NCBI RefSeq assembly: GCF_000230975.2
Contig: NC_021172.1
Location: 682,001-746,000 of the forward strand
Origin: Hyphomicrobium denitrificans 1NES1
GTDB lineage: Bacteria; Pseudomonadota; Alphaproteobacteria; Rhizobiales; Hyphomicrobiaceae
Direction: 5' to 3'
Length of the DNA: 64,000 nt
Shown: positions 9,233 to 18,357 of the stretch, piece by piece
Position numbering within the stretch: the stretch's first letter is position 1
How the letters are laid out: every line of letters begins with the position of its first letter
Position numbers and translations under genes: made by a program
The notes under the pieces: model-generated
Databases searched by the model: none
The model's input: the letters and a program-made list of their open reading frames with translations, nothing else
Told to the model about the DNA's origin: nothing

Positions 9233-9652
9233 ATGATCAACCGCAGACTGCGATACATCGTTCGTGATCAGCAGCCTCTCTTAATGCAAGCCGCTGACAC
9301 CGTACAAAATGCGTGCGAGGCCATGCGTGTCAAGCACGTCGGCTCCGTTCTCGTGGTAGATGAGCATCAACGGCTACTTGGCATCTTTACCGGGCGCGAC
9401 GCGGTAAAGTTGCTCGCCAAAGGTAAAGGCGGACGCACCGCGCTTGCGAACGCGATGACACCCAACCCGGTTACCCTCATCCCTGAACAGCAGGCTATCG
9501 ATGCGTTACGTGCCATGAGCGATGGCGGCTTTCGTCACGTCCCTGTCGTTGAGAAGGGTCGCATCGTGGGCATCGTCTCACGTGCCGACTTCAAGAGCGA
9601 AGAACTCGACCGACTGGAGGAAGAGGAAGCCCTTGCCGAACGCATCTGGTAG
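9233..9652 (+). CDS. CBS-domain protein
   Basis: A 139-residue protein made of two CBS motifs (about residues 10-65 and 75-130), together one Bateman module. Typical hallmarks are VGSVLVVDEHQRLLGIFTGRD and FRHVPVVEKGRIVGIVSRAD. Such stand-alone modules bind adenine nucleotides and act as energy or redox sensors; the partner is unknown. AAGGAA lies close before the ATG. An FNR/FixK-like box upstream would fit the common induction of these proteins under low oxygen, but that is inference. Confidence 0.9.
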   Translation: MINRRLRYIVRDQQPLLMQAADTVQNACEAMRVKHVGSVLVVDEHQRLLGIFTGRDAVKLLAKGKGGRTALANAMTPNPVTLIPEQQAIDALRAMSDGGFRHVPVVEKGRIVGIVSRADFKSEELDRLEEEEALAERIW

Positions 9653-9750
9653 ATGGGAAAAGCGCCTGAGCGTTCGGTATCCAGATGCTCCTGGTGGGCA
9701 GTGCTGCGGGCGAGATTACTCAGGGGAGCGGGGTACATGGCAGCCTTGCC

Positions 9751-11211
9751 TTAAGGCTTTAGACCCATGCGAAATCCACCCCAGTGCCGGCCGCGAATGA
9801 CAATCGGCGCCGAGATATCCTTCATCAAAGCATGCTGACCGCCGCCCATGTCGCGGCGGTAAGTTTGTAGCAAGAAGGGCTGCGTGTTGCGTCCAGCGCG
9901 AAGTCCGGTGCGGTCGTTAAAGATCCTGCGGTTGCGCGAGTTCGCGGCATTCCAGGATGGATCGGAACCCTGCGGCTTCGAGTACGCAAGATTGTGAGTC
10001 GGCAGATAGCCATTGCGATCGACGGCCGCACAAAATGCAATCCGGCTCGAACTCGCCAAAACCTGTTCCTGAATCGCGGGGAGAACTCGATCCGTGTAGC
10101 CCGTGAAGCGCGTCGTTACTTGCTGCGGGTTTGTGCCCGGAATTGGTTTATATTGCTCGTCGAAGAGAGCATCCTGCGTGATCTCGCCTCGTTCCAGGCC
10201 TCGCTCAAAGACCGCTTTTATTTCGGCCGCAGCGTTTTGGCAGGTTAAGATGAGGGCGCTGTCTTTCGTCTCGAACCCTGCCTGGGCGATGAACAACATC
10301 AGGTCTTCGCTGATGGTTAGAATGTTTTCAGACCGCTTCCGTGTCTTGCCAAGTTGAGTGTCGGCGGTTCCAACAACCTTTACGAGATCGCTGACCCGCT
10401 CGCCGACCTGTTGAGAATTCGTGGCGTTGCTGTGGACGGGATCGCCCAAGTCCTCGATACCGCTGGTCAATTGTTGGACACTACTGACCAGAGACTGGAT
10501 TTGCTGCGTCGAGCCCTTTGCAGTGTTTGAAGCCTCAATGGCCGATTGCGCCCACTCGGAATTGTGACGCGCGACTGCGAGCATTTGATCGAGTGTTCCT
10601 TGCAATTCTTGGAGGTTTGTCCTGTTCTCAAGAGAGAATTTGCGAACCTGATTTGCGAGAGCTTTGATCGACTGGGCAATCACCGCAAAGCCGCGACCCG
10701 CGTCACTGGCCCGCGCTGCCTCCACTCCGGCGTTGATCGCGATCATCTGGGTTTCCATCGAGATCGATTCGATCGCAGCGCTTGCCTCTTGCACTTTGGC
10801 AATTGTGTTGCGTGCTTGTTCGGCGGAGCGCGTGATGCCAATAATGCCCTCGCCGAGTGCCTGCATATTATCTATAGCCGTCGCGAGAGTGTCGGATACC
10901 TGCTCCGAACTCTTACTGAGGACGAGCCGCGTCTGATCGGCTGAAGCCCTGAGATCGCCCACCGCTGTCCTGATCCGGTTATTGGTCTCAGTGCTGCGAT
11001 CAACCGAGTCGACGACGTTTTCGAGCGTCTGGCGAAGGTGGTTGTTAAGACCGGCGAGGTCTTCGACAATCCCCGCGATATCAGCAATCTCGAGTCCGAG
11101 ACGCCCCGCCCTATCGCCGATCTCACTTGCACGGGGCACCGCGGCGGTGCTCGCATCCTGGGGATTGGGTGTGAACTGGGCCACAATATTTGCGGGGTCG
11201 AATTGAGACAC
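9751..11211 (-). CDS. Cytoplasmic methyl-accepting chemotaxis protein
   Basis: A 486-residue chemoreceptor without transmembrane segments. The signalling hairpin is recognisable at METQMIAINAGVEAARASDA-GRGFAVIAQ, flanked by long coiled-coil helices. The C-terminal part (about residues 320-486) resembles the C-terminal sensor found in soluble alphaproteobacterial MCPs (FCAAVDRNGYLPTHNL, NRRIFNDRTG, HWGGFRMG). The start is taken as the GTG at 11211 because AAAGGA precedes it at good spacing; the upstream ATG extension to 11289 has a low-complexity, non-conserved sequence. No che genes are nearby. The ligand is unknown; soluble receptors often sense internal metabolic or redox state. Confidence 0.88.
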   Translation of the reverse strand: MSQFDPANIVAQFTPNPQDASTAAVPRASEIGDRAGRLGLEIADIAGIVEDLAGLNNHLRQTLENVVDSVDRSTETNNRIRTAVGDLRASADQTRLVLSKSSEQVSDTLATAIDNMQALGEGIIGITRSAEQARNTIAKVQEASAAIESISMETQMIAINAGVEAARASDAGRGFAVIAQSIKALANQVRKFSLENRTNLQELQGTLDQMLAVARHNSEWAQSAIEASNTAKGSTQQIQSLVSSVQQLTSGIEDLGDPVHSNATNSQQVGERVSDLVKVVGTADTQLGKTRKRSENILTISEDLMLFIAQAGFETKDSALILTCQNAAAEIKAVFERGLERGEITQDALFDEQYKPIPGTNPQQVTTRFTGYTDRVLPAIQEQVLASSSRIAFCAAVDRNGYLPTHNLAYSKPQGSDPSWNAANSRNRRIFNDRTGLRAGRNTQPFLLQTYRRDMGGGQHALMKDISAPIVIRGRHWGGFRMGLKP

Positions 11212-11386
11212 CGGCAAAGTCCTTTCGCTGCAGGTTGAAGGCCTGGGCTGGCCACAACGCAACGGCCCGCGCGTCTTATATCGGATCACGAGGCGCGCAC
11301 AATGGGCTGATTCGCAACCCGGATGCGTTGGTTACGCTAGCGTTTTTGCGACGGGTTGCGTATTGGCACAAAGGGCAATTCGGGAC

Positions 11387-11602
11387 TTAGCCGAGTCGGC
11401 ACCGATCGATGGGGGACCCATGATCGACCCGGCAGATCCGGTCGGTGAAGTTTCCCGCCATCAAGACGCTCGGCAGCTGCTGCCTATTGTTTGCTTGAGT
11501 TCGAATCTTACCGGTGAAATTTTCGTCAAGCCCGGCGTAATAGAAAGTTGCTTTGGGCACCTTGATAAATCGACCGCCGCATCCTCGACAGATGTCAGTC
11601 AC
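11387..11602 (-). CDS. Possible small zinc-ribbon-like protein (doubtful)
   Basis: This 71-residue frame starts at a GTG that overlaps the end of the haem-protein gene by eight bases, so it could be translationally coupled. Its N-terminus CRGCGGRFIKVPKATFYYAG recalls the CxxCG-x-F...FY pattern of small zinc-ribbon proteins, but the second Cys pair is missing. It may be a decayed or frameshifted gene, or chance. Confidence 0.3.
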   Translation of the reverse strand: MTDICRGCGGRFIKVPKATFYYAGLDENFTGKIRTQANNRQQLPSVLMAGNFTDRICRVDHGSPIDRCRLG

Positions 11603-11825
11603 GCCAGTAGTTGTTCGCGGCGGCGACAGTTTGAAAGTGGATGGCGATCACCTGCGAGGCAGCAATCAGCTGGGCGCTGTCGTGATCGTATGCTGGGCGC
11701 AACTTGTCACGAATTTCGGCCGATGGCTGGGTGGCCTTGACGCCGACTCGGGCGAGCTTTGTGGCCAGCTCAAAACCCTCTTGCGGTGTTGCTGTCTTGA
11801 GTGACGGGAGCCAAGTATCGGCCAT
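11595..11825 (-). CDS. Hexameric tyrosine-coordinated haem protein (HTHP)
   Basis: The 76-residue product closely matches HTHP, first described in the marine alphaproteobacterium Silicibacter pomeroyi: WLPSLKTATPQEGFELATKL and HFQTVAAANNYW are near-identical to what I recall of that protein. HTHP forms a hexamer with six haems, each coordinated by a tyrosine, and shows peroxidase and weak catalase activity; its physiological role is not settled. The conserved Tyr is probably the one in RPAYDHD or NNYW. GAGGAG lies eight bases before the ATG. No signal peptide is seen, so it is probably cytosolic. It is flanked by the chemoreceptor and dinB, with no obvious operon partner. Confidence 0.88.
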   Translation of the reverse strand: MADTWLPSLKTATPQEGFELATKLARVGVKATQPSAEIRDKLRPAYDHDSAQLIAASQVIAIHFQTVAAANNYWRD

Positions 11826-12025
11826 GATGATCTCCTCGTAATGAGCAGCTTCGCGAAATCAGCCTACCAGCTTACCTCTAGCATGGACAATGCATTCTCG
11901 TTCTTGAAGAAGGATTAAACGCCACAACACTCTCGGCGCCCACCAGACGTCTCAATAGCTGAATGTTATTGTTCGGGACACATCAAGCGGCCACGTAACC
12001 GGCGCATCAGCGTGTTTTTTAGATG

Positions 12026-13108
12026 CTAATGCGGCTCTGAAAGTTGCAAATCGAGCTGCGCATCGTCATCGGATGAGAACTTGGAAACGGAGACGCCGAC
12101 GAGCCGAACTCCTGTCGTGACCGGATAAATGGATCGCACCAAGGCGAGACTGATCTCGTGAAGAAGGTCATGCGCTGTGACAGGCCGGGAAGCGGTCCGA
12201 CTGCGAGTCACAATGCGAAAATCGGCAAATTTGATTTTCACGGTGACCGTCGCGCCGAAGCTCTGGTTCTTCTCGCACCAAGCCCAGACGTCGTCGGCCA
12301 TTTCGAGCACGCCCGCCTCGATTTCAGCCGGGAGTAAGCGATCTTCGGAGAATGTCGTTTCACTTCCGGATGATTTGCGCGGCCGGTTTGGCTCCACCGG
12401 CCGATCATCTTCACCGCGCGCGATGGCATAATACCACGCACCTGATCTGCCGAAATGCTGTTGAAGGAATTCAAGCGATTGCGCCCGAAGATCGGCGCCT
12501 GTCTGAATGCCAAGGGCATTCATTTTCTCGGCCGTCACGGGGCCCACGCCGTGAAACTGTTTTACCGGTAAGCCTTCGATAAACTCGGCCCCGCGCTGGG
12601 GCGGTATCACAAATTGACCGTTGGGCTTACGCACGTCGGACGCGAGCTTGGCGAGAAACTTGTTATAGGACACACCTGCCGAAGCGGTAAGTCCTGTTTC
12701 CGCGAGAATACGCGCACGGATTTCTGCAGCGGTATCGGATGCAGTCGGGAGACCGCGCAGATTCTCAGTCACGTCGAGATAGGCTTCATCGAGGGAGAGC
12801 GGTTCGATGAGGGGCGTATACCGAGCGAAAATTGCGCGGATTTGTTGCGAGACGGCGCGATAAATCTCGAACCGAGGTGGCACGAAGACAAGGCTGGGGC
12901 ATTGCCGAAGAGCTTTTGTCGACGGCATGGCTGAGCGTACTCCGAACGCCCGCGCCTCGTAGCTGGCCGCGGCGACGACACCGCGCTTTGCTCCATAGCC
13001 GACGGCGATGGCCTTGCCGCGCAGCTCCGGATTATCGCGTTGCTCCACGGACGCATAGAAGGCGTCCATGTCGACATGGATGATTTTGCGGGTAGAGACT
13101 TCAGCCAT
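12026..13108 (-). CDS. dinB: DNA polymerase IV
   Basis: A Y-family translesion polymerase of 360 residues. The first catalytic motif is HVDMDAFYASVEQ, and the active-site acidic pair is in SLDEAYLDV. A helix-hairpin-helix-like thumb (FHGVGPVTAEKMNALGI) and a little-finger domain (about residues 240-345) follow. The length is normal for DinB. It bypasses damaged or misaligned bases with low fidelity and binds the sliding clamp. I take the ATG at 13108; a GTG five codons upstream is possible. I saw no LexA box. No imuB or dnaE2 is adjacent. Confidence 0.96.
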   Translation of the reverse strand: MAEVSTRKIIHVDMDAFYASVEQRDNPELRGKAIAVGYGAKRGVVAAASYEARAFGVRSAMPSTKALRQCPSLVFVPPRFEIYRAVSQQIRAIFARYTPLIEPLSLDEAYLDVTENLRGLPTASDTAAEIRARILAETGLTASAGVSYNKFLAKLASDVRKPNGQFVIPPQRGAEFIEGLPVKQFHGVGPVTAEKMNALGIQTGADLRAQSLEFLQQHFGRSGAWYYAIARGEDDRPVEPNRPRKSSGSETTFSEDRLLPAEIEAGVLEMADDVWAWCEKNQSFGATVTVKIKFADFRIVTRSRTASRPVTAHDLLHEISLALVRSIYPVTTGVRLVGVSVSKFSSDDDAQLDLQLSEPH

Positions 13109-13300
13109 ACTGAAGCCTAGCACTCTGACGCTTGAATTTCGATGCAGACCGTAGACGCAAATGAGCCGACCGCAAACGCGAGCGTCGTGTCATCTATAGG
13201 CGCTGCGCTGCAAGGCCGGCTTCGCGAAGCGTGAAATGCATGGGCCGGCAGTTAATCCCTCTCAGCAAACCGGTCACGATATACTATGGCTTCGCAGAGG

Positions 13301-14203
13301 CTATCGGAGCGCATTCGGCGCGCGCAATCTCTCGGCGGCGAACTGTACAAACTCTCGAACGCGCGGACTGTCCGAACGGGTCGGCCGATACACAAGATGA
13401 ACGGGAATGGCGGTATCCTCGAAGCGCTCTAGAATCCGTTTCAAGAGACCAGCATCGAGCGCGCTCCGGGCTTGATAGGAGAGCACGCGCGTTATCCCGA
13501 CGCCGGCCACTGCAGCCTCGACGGCAGCCTCGGCGCTATTGACCGAAAGCCGCGAGCGGACTTTCACGGCCTTGCGGCCAAAGCATTTGCTTTTAAAGAT
13601 CCAGCGTGATCCTCCCGGCATCTCGTCGAACGTCACGCAATCCCGCTCCGCTATTTCCATGATGGACGTCGGGAGGCCGCATCGAGTGAGGTAATCTGGA
13701 GAGGCACAAACAACGAGTCTCAGCGTCCCGACGCGCATCGCCATCAATCCGGAGTCCGGCAACTCGCCAATGCGGATCGCGACATCGATCTCTTCCTCCA
13801 TGAGATCTACGATCCGGTCCATGAGTAACAGCCGCGTGTTGATCCGAGGATAGCCGCCGAGGAACTCAGCAATCACCGGGAGCACATGCAGACGGCCGAA
13901 ACTGACGGGTGCAGTGATTGCGATTTCTCCAGAAAGATCGGCTGCCTGCCCCGCTATCCGGCTTTCCGCGCGTTCGAGTTCCTCCAGCACTTGCCTGCAC
14001 GTCTTCAAGTATTCTCGCCCCGCATCCGTCAGCATCATGCGTCGGGTCGTACGGTCGATAAGTGTGCAAGCCACGTGTGTCTCGAGCTGAGACAGAATCC
14101 GGCTGACGTTGGTCAAAGGCTCGCCAAGCTGGCGCGCTGCGGCGGACAGACTACCTGCCTCGGCCACCGCAACGAAGACGTTCATGGCCCGAAACCGATC
14201 CAT
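13301..14203 (-). CDS. LysR-family transcriptional regulator
   Basis: A 300-residue regulator with an N-terminal winged HTH (FVAVAEAGSLSAAARQLGE...NVSRILSQLE) and a periplasmic-binding-protein-like effector domain. The ATG at 14203 is supported by GGAAGG five bases upstream; a longer frame to 14326 runs into the divergent gene. It is divergent from a glutathione S-transferase gene 113 bases away, the usual arrangement for a LysR regulator and its target. The inducer is unknown. An inverted repeat at 14220-14247 lies in the shared promoter. Confidence 0.93.
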   Translation of the reverse strand: MDRFRAMNVFVAVAEAGSLSAAARQLGEPLTNVSRILSQLETHVACTLIDRTTRRMMLTDAGREYLKTCRQVLEELERAESRIAGQAADLSGEIAITAPVSFGRLHVLPVIAEFLGGYPRINTRLLLMDRIVDLMEEEIDVAIRIGELPDSGLMAMRVGTLRLVVCASPDYLTRCGLPTSIMEIAERDCVTFDEMPGGSRWIFKSKCFGRKAVKVRSRLSVNSAEAAVEAAVAGVGITRVLSYQARSALDAGLLKRILERFEDTAIPVHLVYRPTRSDSPRVREFVQFAAERLRAPNALR

Positions 14204-14219
14204 GTCATCCTTCCAATAA

Positions 14220-14247
14220 ATAGAAATATCATTGCCGAACATTCTAT
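14220..14247. promoter_or_regulatory. Candidate LysR binding site
   Basis: ATAGAA (14220-14225) and TTCTAT (14242-14247) form a spaced inverted repeat in the intergenic region between the LysR and GST genes. Position and dyad symmetry fit a LysR recognition site, but the arms are short. Confidence 0.35.
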
Positions 14248-14316
14248 CTAGCGGAGAAGGGCTGATCGCGCCAGCTTCGGGCCTGGAAACGAAGATACCA
14301 ATCAGGGGCCTCTGCG

Positions 14317-14916
14317 ATGGCAGCAAAACTTTATGATCTTGAACTTTCGGGTAACTGCTACAAGGTGCGTTTGCTTTGCGCGCTTCTGGACGTCCCGCTC
14401 GAAATTATCCCCGTGGATTTTCTGTCCGGTGCGCATAAGAAAGCGCCGCTGATTGACCTTAATCCCTTCGGCGAGATCCCGATTTTCCAGGACGGCGATC
14501 TCGTGCTGCGCGACAGCCAGGCGATCCTCGTCTACGTCGCGCGCAAATGGGGTGGTGAGAGCTGGCTGCCAACCGATCCCGCGGGCCTGGCGCAAGTAAG
14601 CCAGTGGCTCATGATGGCCGAGAACGAAATCGCCCGCGGTCCCAACGATGCACGGCTGCACGATAAGTTCGGTTACAAACTCGATATTGAGCGAGCGCGC
14701 AACAATGCCGCGCGTGTTTTCGGTTTATTAGAAAAGCGTTTGGCGAAAGCGCATTGGCTGGCGCTTGACCGGCCGACGATTGCCGACATTGCCTGCATGC
14801 CCTATGTCGCGCTCGGCCACGAAGGGGGTGTACCGCCCGACGGATTTCCAGCGGTCACTTCATGGGTTGGCCGGGTCAAGGCGCTACCCGGTTTCATCGG
14901 CATGCCCGCGATTTGA
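14317..14916 (+). CDS. Glutathione S-transferase family protein
   Basis: A protein of 199 residues with the thioredoxin-like N-terminal domain (YDLELSGNCYKVRLLCALLD, then NPFGEIPIFQDGDLVLRDSQ, containing the cis-Pro and the glutathione-binding Asp-Ser) and the all-helical C-terminal domain. Cytosolic; the substrate is unknown. It is transcribed away from a LysR gene, its likely regulator, and is followed 36 bases later by the PNPOx-like gene, possibly in one transcript. Confidence 0.93.
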   Translation: MAAKLYDLELSGNCYKVRLLCALLDVPLEIIPVDFLSGAHKKAPLIDLNPFGEIPIFQDGDLVLRDSQAILVYVARKWGGESWLPTDPAGLAQVSQWLMMAENEIARGPNDARLHDKFGYKLDIERARNNAARVFGLLEKRLAKAHWLALDRPTIADIACMPYVALGHEGGVPPDGFPAVTSWVGRVKALPGFIGMPAI

Positions 14917-14952
14917 CCAGACTTTGGACGCTGCTTGCGTTTTGGAGCGAAA

Positions 14953-15567
14953 ATGAACACTTGCCGATACGCTTCCGACGTCGCGTTTACCGCTGCAGTC
15001 AAGGCTGAGCAGGAGCGCGATGGCTCGCGTGCGCAATACGAGCGGATGGAGAAGAGCAAGGGTTGGGCAACAACCGTAACGCCGGACCTGGCGGCCACGC
15101 TCGTGGCCGCGCGCTCGTTCTATCTCGGCACAGCTAACGCAGAAGGGCAGCCCTACATCCAGCATCGTGGGGGGGCGGCGGGGTTCTTGAAGGTTCTTGA
15201 CGAGCGCACCCTCGCGTTTGCCGATCTCGCCGGCAACCGGCAGTACATCACAGCTGGAAACCTGTCCGAAAATCCGCGCGCATTCATCTTCCTTATGGAC
15301 TACGCGCGGCGCCGGCGCACGAAGATCTGGGGGCGCGCCCGGATTGTCGAAAATGACGAAGACCTGTTGTCGCGCCTTCGCCCATCACAAAGTAATGCTG
15401 TCGCCGAGCGGGCGATCCTATTCGAAATCGAGGCCTGGGATCGCAACTGCCCGCAGCACATTCCGCAGCTTATCGCCGTCGAGGACGTCGAAGCTGCTCT
15501 CGGTCAGCTCCAGAAACGAATTCTACAGCTCGAAAGCGAGCTTGAACTTACCCCCTCCGAACTTTGA
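14953..15567 (+). CDS. Pyridoxamine 5'-phosphate oxidase-like flavin-binding protein
   Basis: The 204-residue product has a split-barrel flavin-binding fold: RSFYLGTANAEGQPYIQHRG is the typical FMN-binding start of the family, and NPRAFIFLMDYARRRRTKIWGRARI is its central part with basic phosphate-binding residues (cited here as two adjoining pieces, NPRAFIFLMDYA and RRRRTKIWGRARI). It is not PdxH itself, and its substrate is unknown. GGAG precedes the ATG at 14953; the TTG six codons earlier is less likely. A short CCGACT-TTC-AGTCGG hairpin at 15571-15585 follows the stop codon but has no T-run. Confidence 0.88.
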   Translation: MNTCRYASDVAFTAAVKAEQERDGSRAQYERMEKSKGWATTVTPDLAATLVAARSFYLGTANAEGQPYIQHRGGAAGFLKVLDERTLAFADLAGNRQYITAGNLSENPRAFIFLMDYARRRRTKIWGRARIVENDEDLLSRLRPSQSNAVAERAILFEIEAWDRNCPQHIPQLIAVEDVEAALGQLQKRILQLESELELTPSEL

Positions 15568-15844
15568 AATCCGACTTTCAGTCGGTCGGCCGCGCGACGG
15601 GTTGTTACCGCAACTGTGCTTCTCTCTCTCGGTGGCGCGGCTGATGATCTTTACGCTGAAATAAATTATCGCCATACGATACTACCTTTGGGCAACATAC
15701 TACCATTTGGCAACCACGGCGCGTGCTATTTTAACCGCAAATAAGCCGATCCGCTTTATCTAAGCGCTCGCGGTTCCAGGAATCCTTTAAAAATCAATAT
15801 CTTTTGGAATTGCGTATCGCTGTCTAGGAGAGGAGGCAGTTTTC

Positions 15845-18166
15845 ATGGCCAACGCCGGCAAGGTCGAACATCAATTGATAGCCAAGACGCCGCTAACCCT
15901 GCTGGCGCTCACGCGTCATCAGGTCGAGCCGCACGAGGAGTCTTGGTTCGCCCGCTGCCGCGCCGACTATCTGCGCAGTTTTCCGCTGACGCTGCTGGAA
16001 CTGGTCAGGCTGCTGATGCTGTTGAGCTTGGTCGGCCCGCTTACTGACATCTCTTTCTCCCTCACCGCGCTCGTTGGTTGGTCGCTCGTCTGCTCGCTCC
16101 AAGCGATTGTGCGACGTAAGGAAGCCTCTCCCTGCTTTGATGAAAAGCGGGCGCTCCACAATCGCGCCGGAGTGATCAAGCTCCGCGCGATCTGGTGGAT
16201 GGCCATGCTCGGCTGGGCGATCGTGATCGCACCCTCCCAGAACGTCGACACCTTGGTGGCGCTGGGCTTCGCGATGATGGCGATCGACGGTCTCGTCACC
16301 ATGTCGCTGCCTCATCTGGCGCTTGCCGCCAGCGCCGGCGGAGGTCTGTCACTGACCGTTGCGCTGTTCCTGCGTAACGGGTGGGACGCGGCGCCGCTCG
16401 CCACGATAGCACTGGTCATGACATCGTTCATGCATTGGTCGATCTATAATCTCTACTATATGTTTGCCACACGTCGCATCCGCACCCGGCGGCTCAGAGA
16501 ATCCCACGAGACGATCCAACTCGTCCTCAACCAGTACGACGACGAAGGCAGCGACTGGCTCTACGAACTTGACGGCGACTTGCGTGTCCGCAACCCTTCG
16601 CCTCGGTTCTGCAACGCCTGCGGAATAGAGGCTGGAGAACTCGAAGGCCGCTCGCTGATCGACATTCTCGGCACAGCATCCGAAGTTTCATGTCTGCGAG
16701 AGCTTCTCGAAATCGGCCAACCACTTCGCAACGTGGTGATTCCGGTCCGGGTCGACGGCGCTGAACGCTGGTGGTCGCTCAACGGCCGGCAGGTGGAAGG
16801 ACTGCGCGGCGAGAAGCCCGGCTGGCGCGGCTTCATCGCCGATATAAGCGTGGCCAAGCAGGCCGAGGCCAAGGTCACCTTCATGGCCCATTATGACCTC
16901 CTAACCAAGCTGCCCAACCGCACCCTGCTCAACTCCACGCTTGATCGTGCCTTCACCCGCATGTCGCGTGAAGATATCGTCGGCCTACTCTACGTCGATC
17001 TCGATCACTTCAAGGCAATCAACGATGGTCAGGGTCACGCCATGGGCGACAAGGTGCTGGCCGAGGTCGCGCATCGGCTGGAGAACGTTGTACGTCCGCG
17101 CGACATGGTCGCCCGGATCGGCGGCGACGAGTTCATCGTGCTGATGCCGCACCTAGAATCTACTGACGCCGGCCTCACCGTCGCCGAGCGCGTGCTGGAG
17201 GTGATCGGCAATTCGCTGGAGATCGATGGGCAGATCATGCCGATCGGCGCGAGCATCGGCGTGGCTTTCGCGCCGCACGATGCCAATACCGGCGACGAAC
17301 TGCTGCGCGCCGCCGACCTAGCCATGTACAACGTCAAGTCGCGGGGCCGCCGGGGCATCTCAATCTTCGATCTCGAAATGCAGACCCAGATGCTCGAACG
17401 CCGTACACTGGAGATCGACTTGCGCGCCGCCATCGTGCGGCAGGAATTGGAACTCCACTATCAGCCTCTCCTGCATATCGAAACCGGCGAGATCGCCGGC
17501 TACGAGGCATTGTTGCGCTGGAACCATCCGATCCGCGGACTGGTGCAGCCCGATACCTTCATCTCGATCGCCGAGGAAACCGGCGTGATCGTCGAGATCG
17601 GCAATTGGGTGATCCGAACCGCGCTGGCCGAAGCGGCGAACTGGCCCGAGGATCTGACCGTGGCGGTTAACCTTTCGCCCACGCAGATCAAGGACGACAA
17701 TCTGCTGGCGACGGTGGTGAATGCCCTGGCCGCGACCGGCGTCGCGCCCGGACGGTTGGAGATGGAGATTACCGAGAACCTGCTGATGCAGGAATCGGAG
17801 GAGGTGCTGGCGGTGTTGCACAAGCTGCGCGACATTGGGGTAAAAATCGCACTCGACGATTTTGGCACGGGCTATTCCTCGCTGAACTATCTGCGCAGTT
17901 TCCCCTTCGACAAGATCAAGATCGACCGTTGCTTCGTCAGCGAGTTGGCCGAGAATGAGGACTGCAAGGCGATCGTTCGCTCGGTGATCGGCTTGGCCAA
18001 CGAGCTGCACATGACGACTACGGCGGAAGGCGTGGAAGCGGTCGAGCAGCTCGCCGCGCTACGCGCCCAGGGCTGCGACCAGGCGCAAGGATTCCTCTTC
18101 AGCAAGGCCGTCCCGGTATCGGAACTTCACTTCACCAAGCCGAAACGGGAAGCCAAAAGAGCTTAA
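15845..18166 (+). CDS. Membrane-anchored GGDEF-EAL cyclic-di-GMP signalling protein
   Basis: A 773-residue protein. Residues about 45-215 contain several hydrophobic helices, followed by a PAS-like domain (about 235-340), a GGDEF domain and an EAL domain. The GGDEF signature is intact near residue 426 and is preceded by RPRD five residues earlier, the RxxD product-inhibition site. The EAL domain starts with YEALLRW near residue 553 and keeps NLSPTQ and DDFGTGYSS, so it is probably an active phosphodiesterase. It may therefore make or break cyclic di-GMP depending on its input. GGAGG precedes the ATG. It stands alone between the PNPOx-like gene and a MocR gene. Confidence 0.95.
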   Translation: MANAGKVEHQLIAKTPLTLLALTRHQVEPHEESWFARCRADYLRSFPLTLLELVRLLMLLSLVGPLTDISFSLTALVGWSLVCSLQAIVRRKEASPCFDEKRALHNRAGVIKLRAIWWMAMLGWAIVIAPSQNVDTLVALGFAMMAIDGLVTMSLPHLALAASAGGGLSLTVALFLRNGWDAAPLATIALVMTSFMHWSIYNLYYMFATRRIRTRRLRESHETIQLVLNQYDDEGSDWLYELDGDLRVRNPSPRFCNACGIEAGELEGRSLIDILGTASEVSCLRELLEIGQPLRNVVIPVRVDGAERWWSLNGRQVEGLRGEKPGWRGFIADISVAKQAEAKVTFMAHYDLLTKLPNRTLLNSTLDRAFTRMSREDIVGLLYVDLDHFKAINDGQGHAMGDKVLAEVAHRLENVVRPRDMVARIGGDEFIVLMPHLESTDAGLTVAERVLEVIGNSLEIDGQIMPIGASIGVAFAPHDANTGDELLRAADLAMYNVKSRGRRGISIFDLEMQTQMLERRTLEIDLRAAIVRQELELHYQPLLHIETGEIAGYEALLRWNHPIRGLVQPDTFISIAEETGVIVEIGNWVIRTALAEAANWPEDLTVAVNLSPTQIKDDNLLATVVNALAATGVAPGRLEMEITENLLMQESEEVLAVLHKLRDIGVKIALDDFGTGYSSLNYLRSFPFDKIKIDRCFVSELAENEDCKAIVRSVIGLANELHMTTTAEGVEAVEQLAALRAQGCDQAQGFLFSKAVPVSELHFTKPKREAKRA

Positions 18167-18357
18167 TGCCGCATTCGGCGGAAATATGTTTCTACAACTC
18201 CTTCCCCGTCGGCGTGGAAATTATCCACCCTACGAAGATGCTCTCGGTGTGCTCTAAACTAGAGGCGCCGTTTGCTGGTAACCGCGCAAAGCAACTCTGA
18301 ATTACAAGGCACGGCAGCAATACCGATTGACGCAAAAAAGTGGAGTGTTGCTAATTT

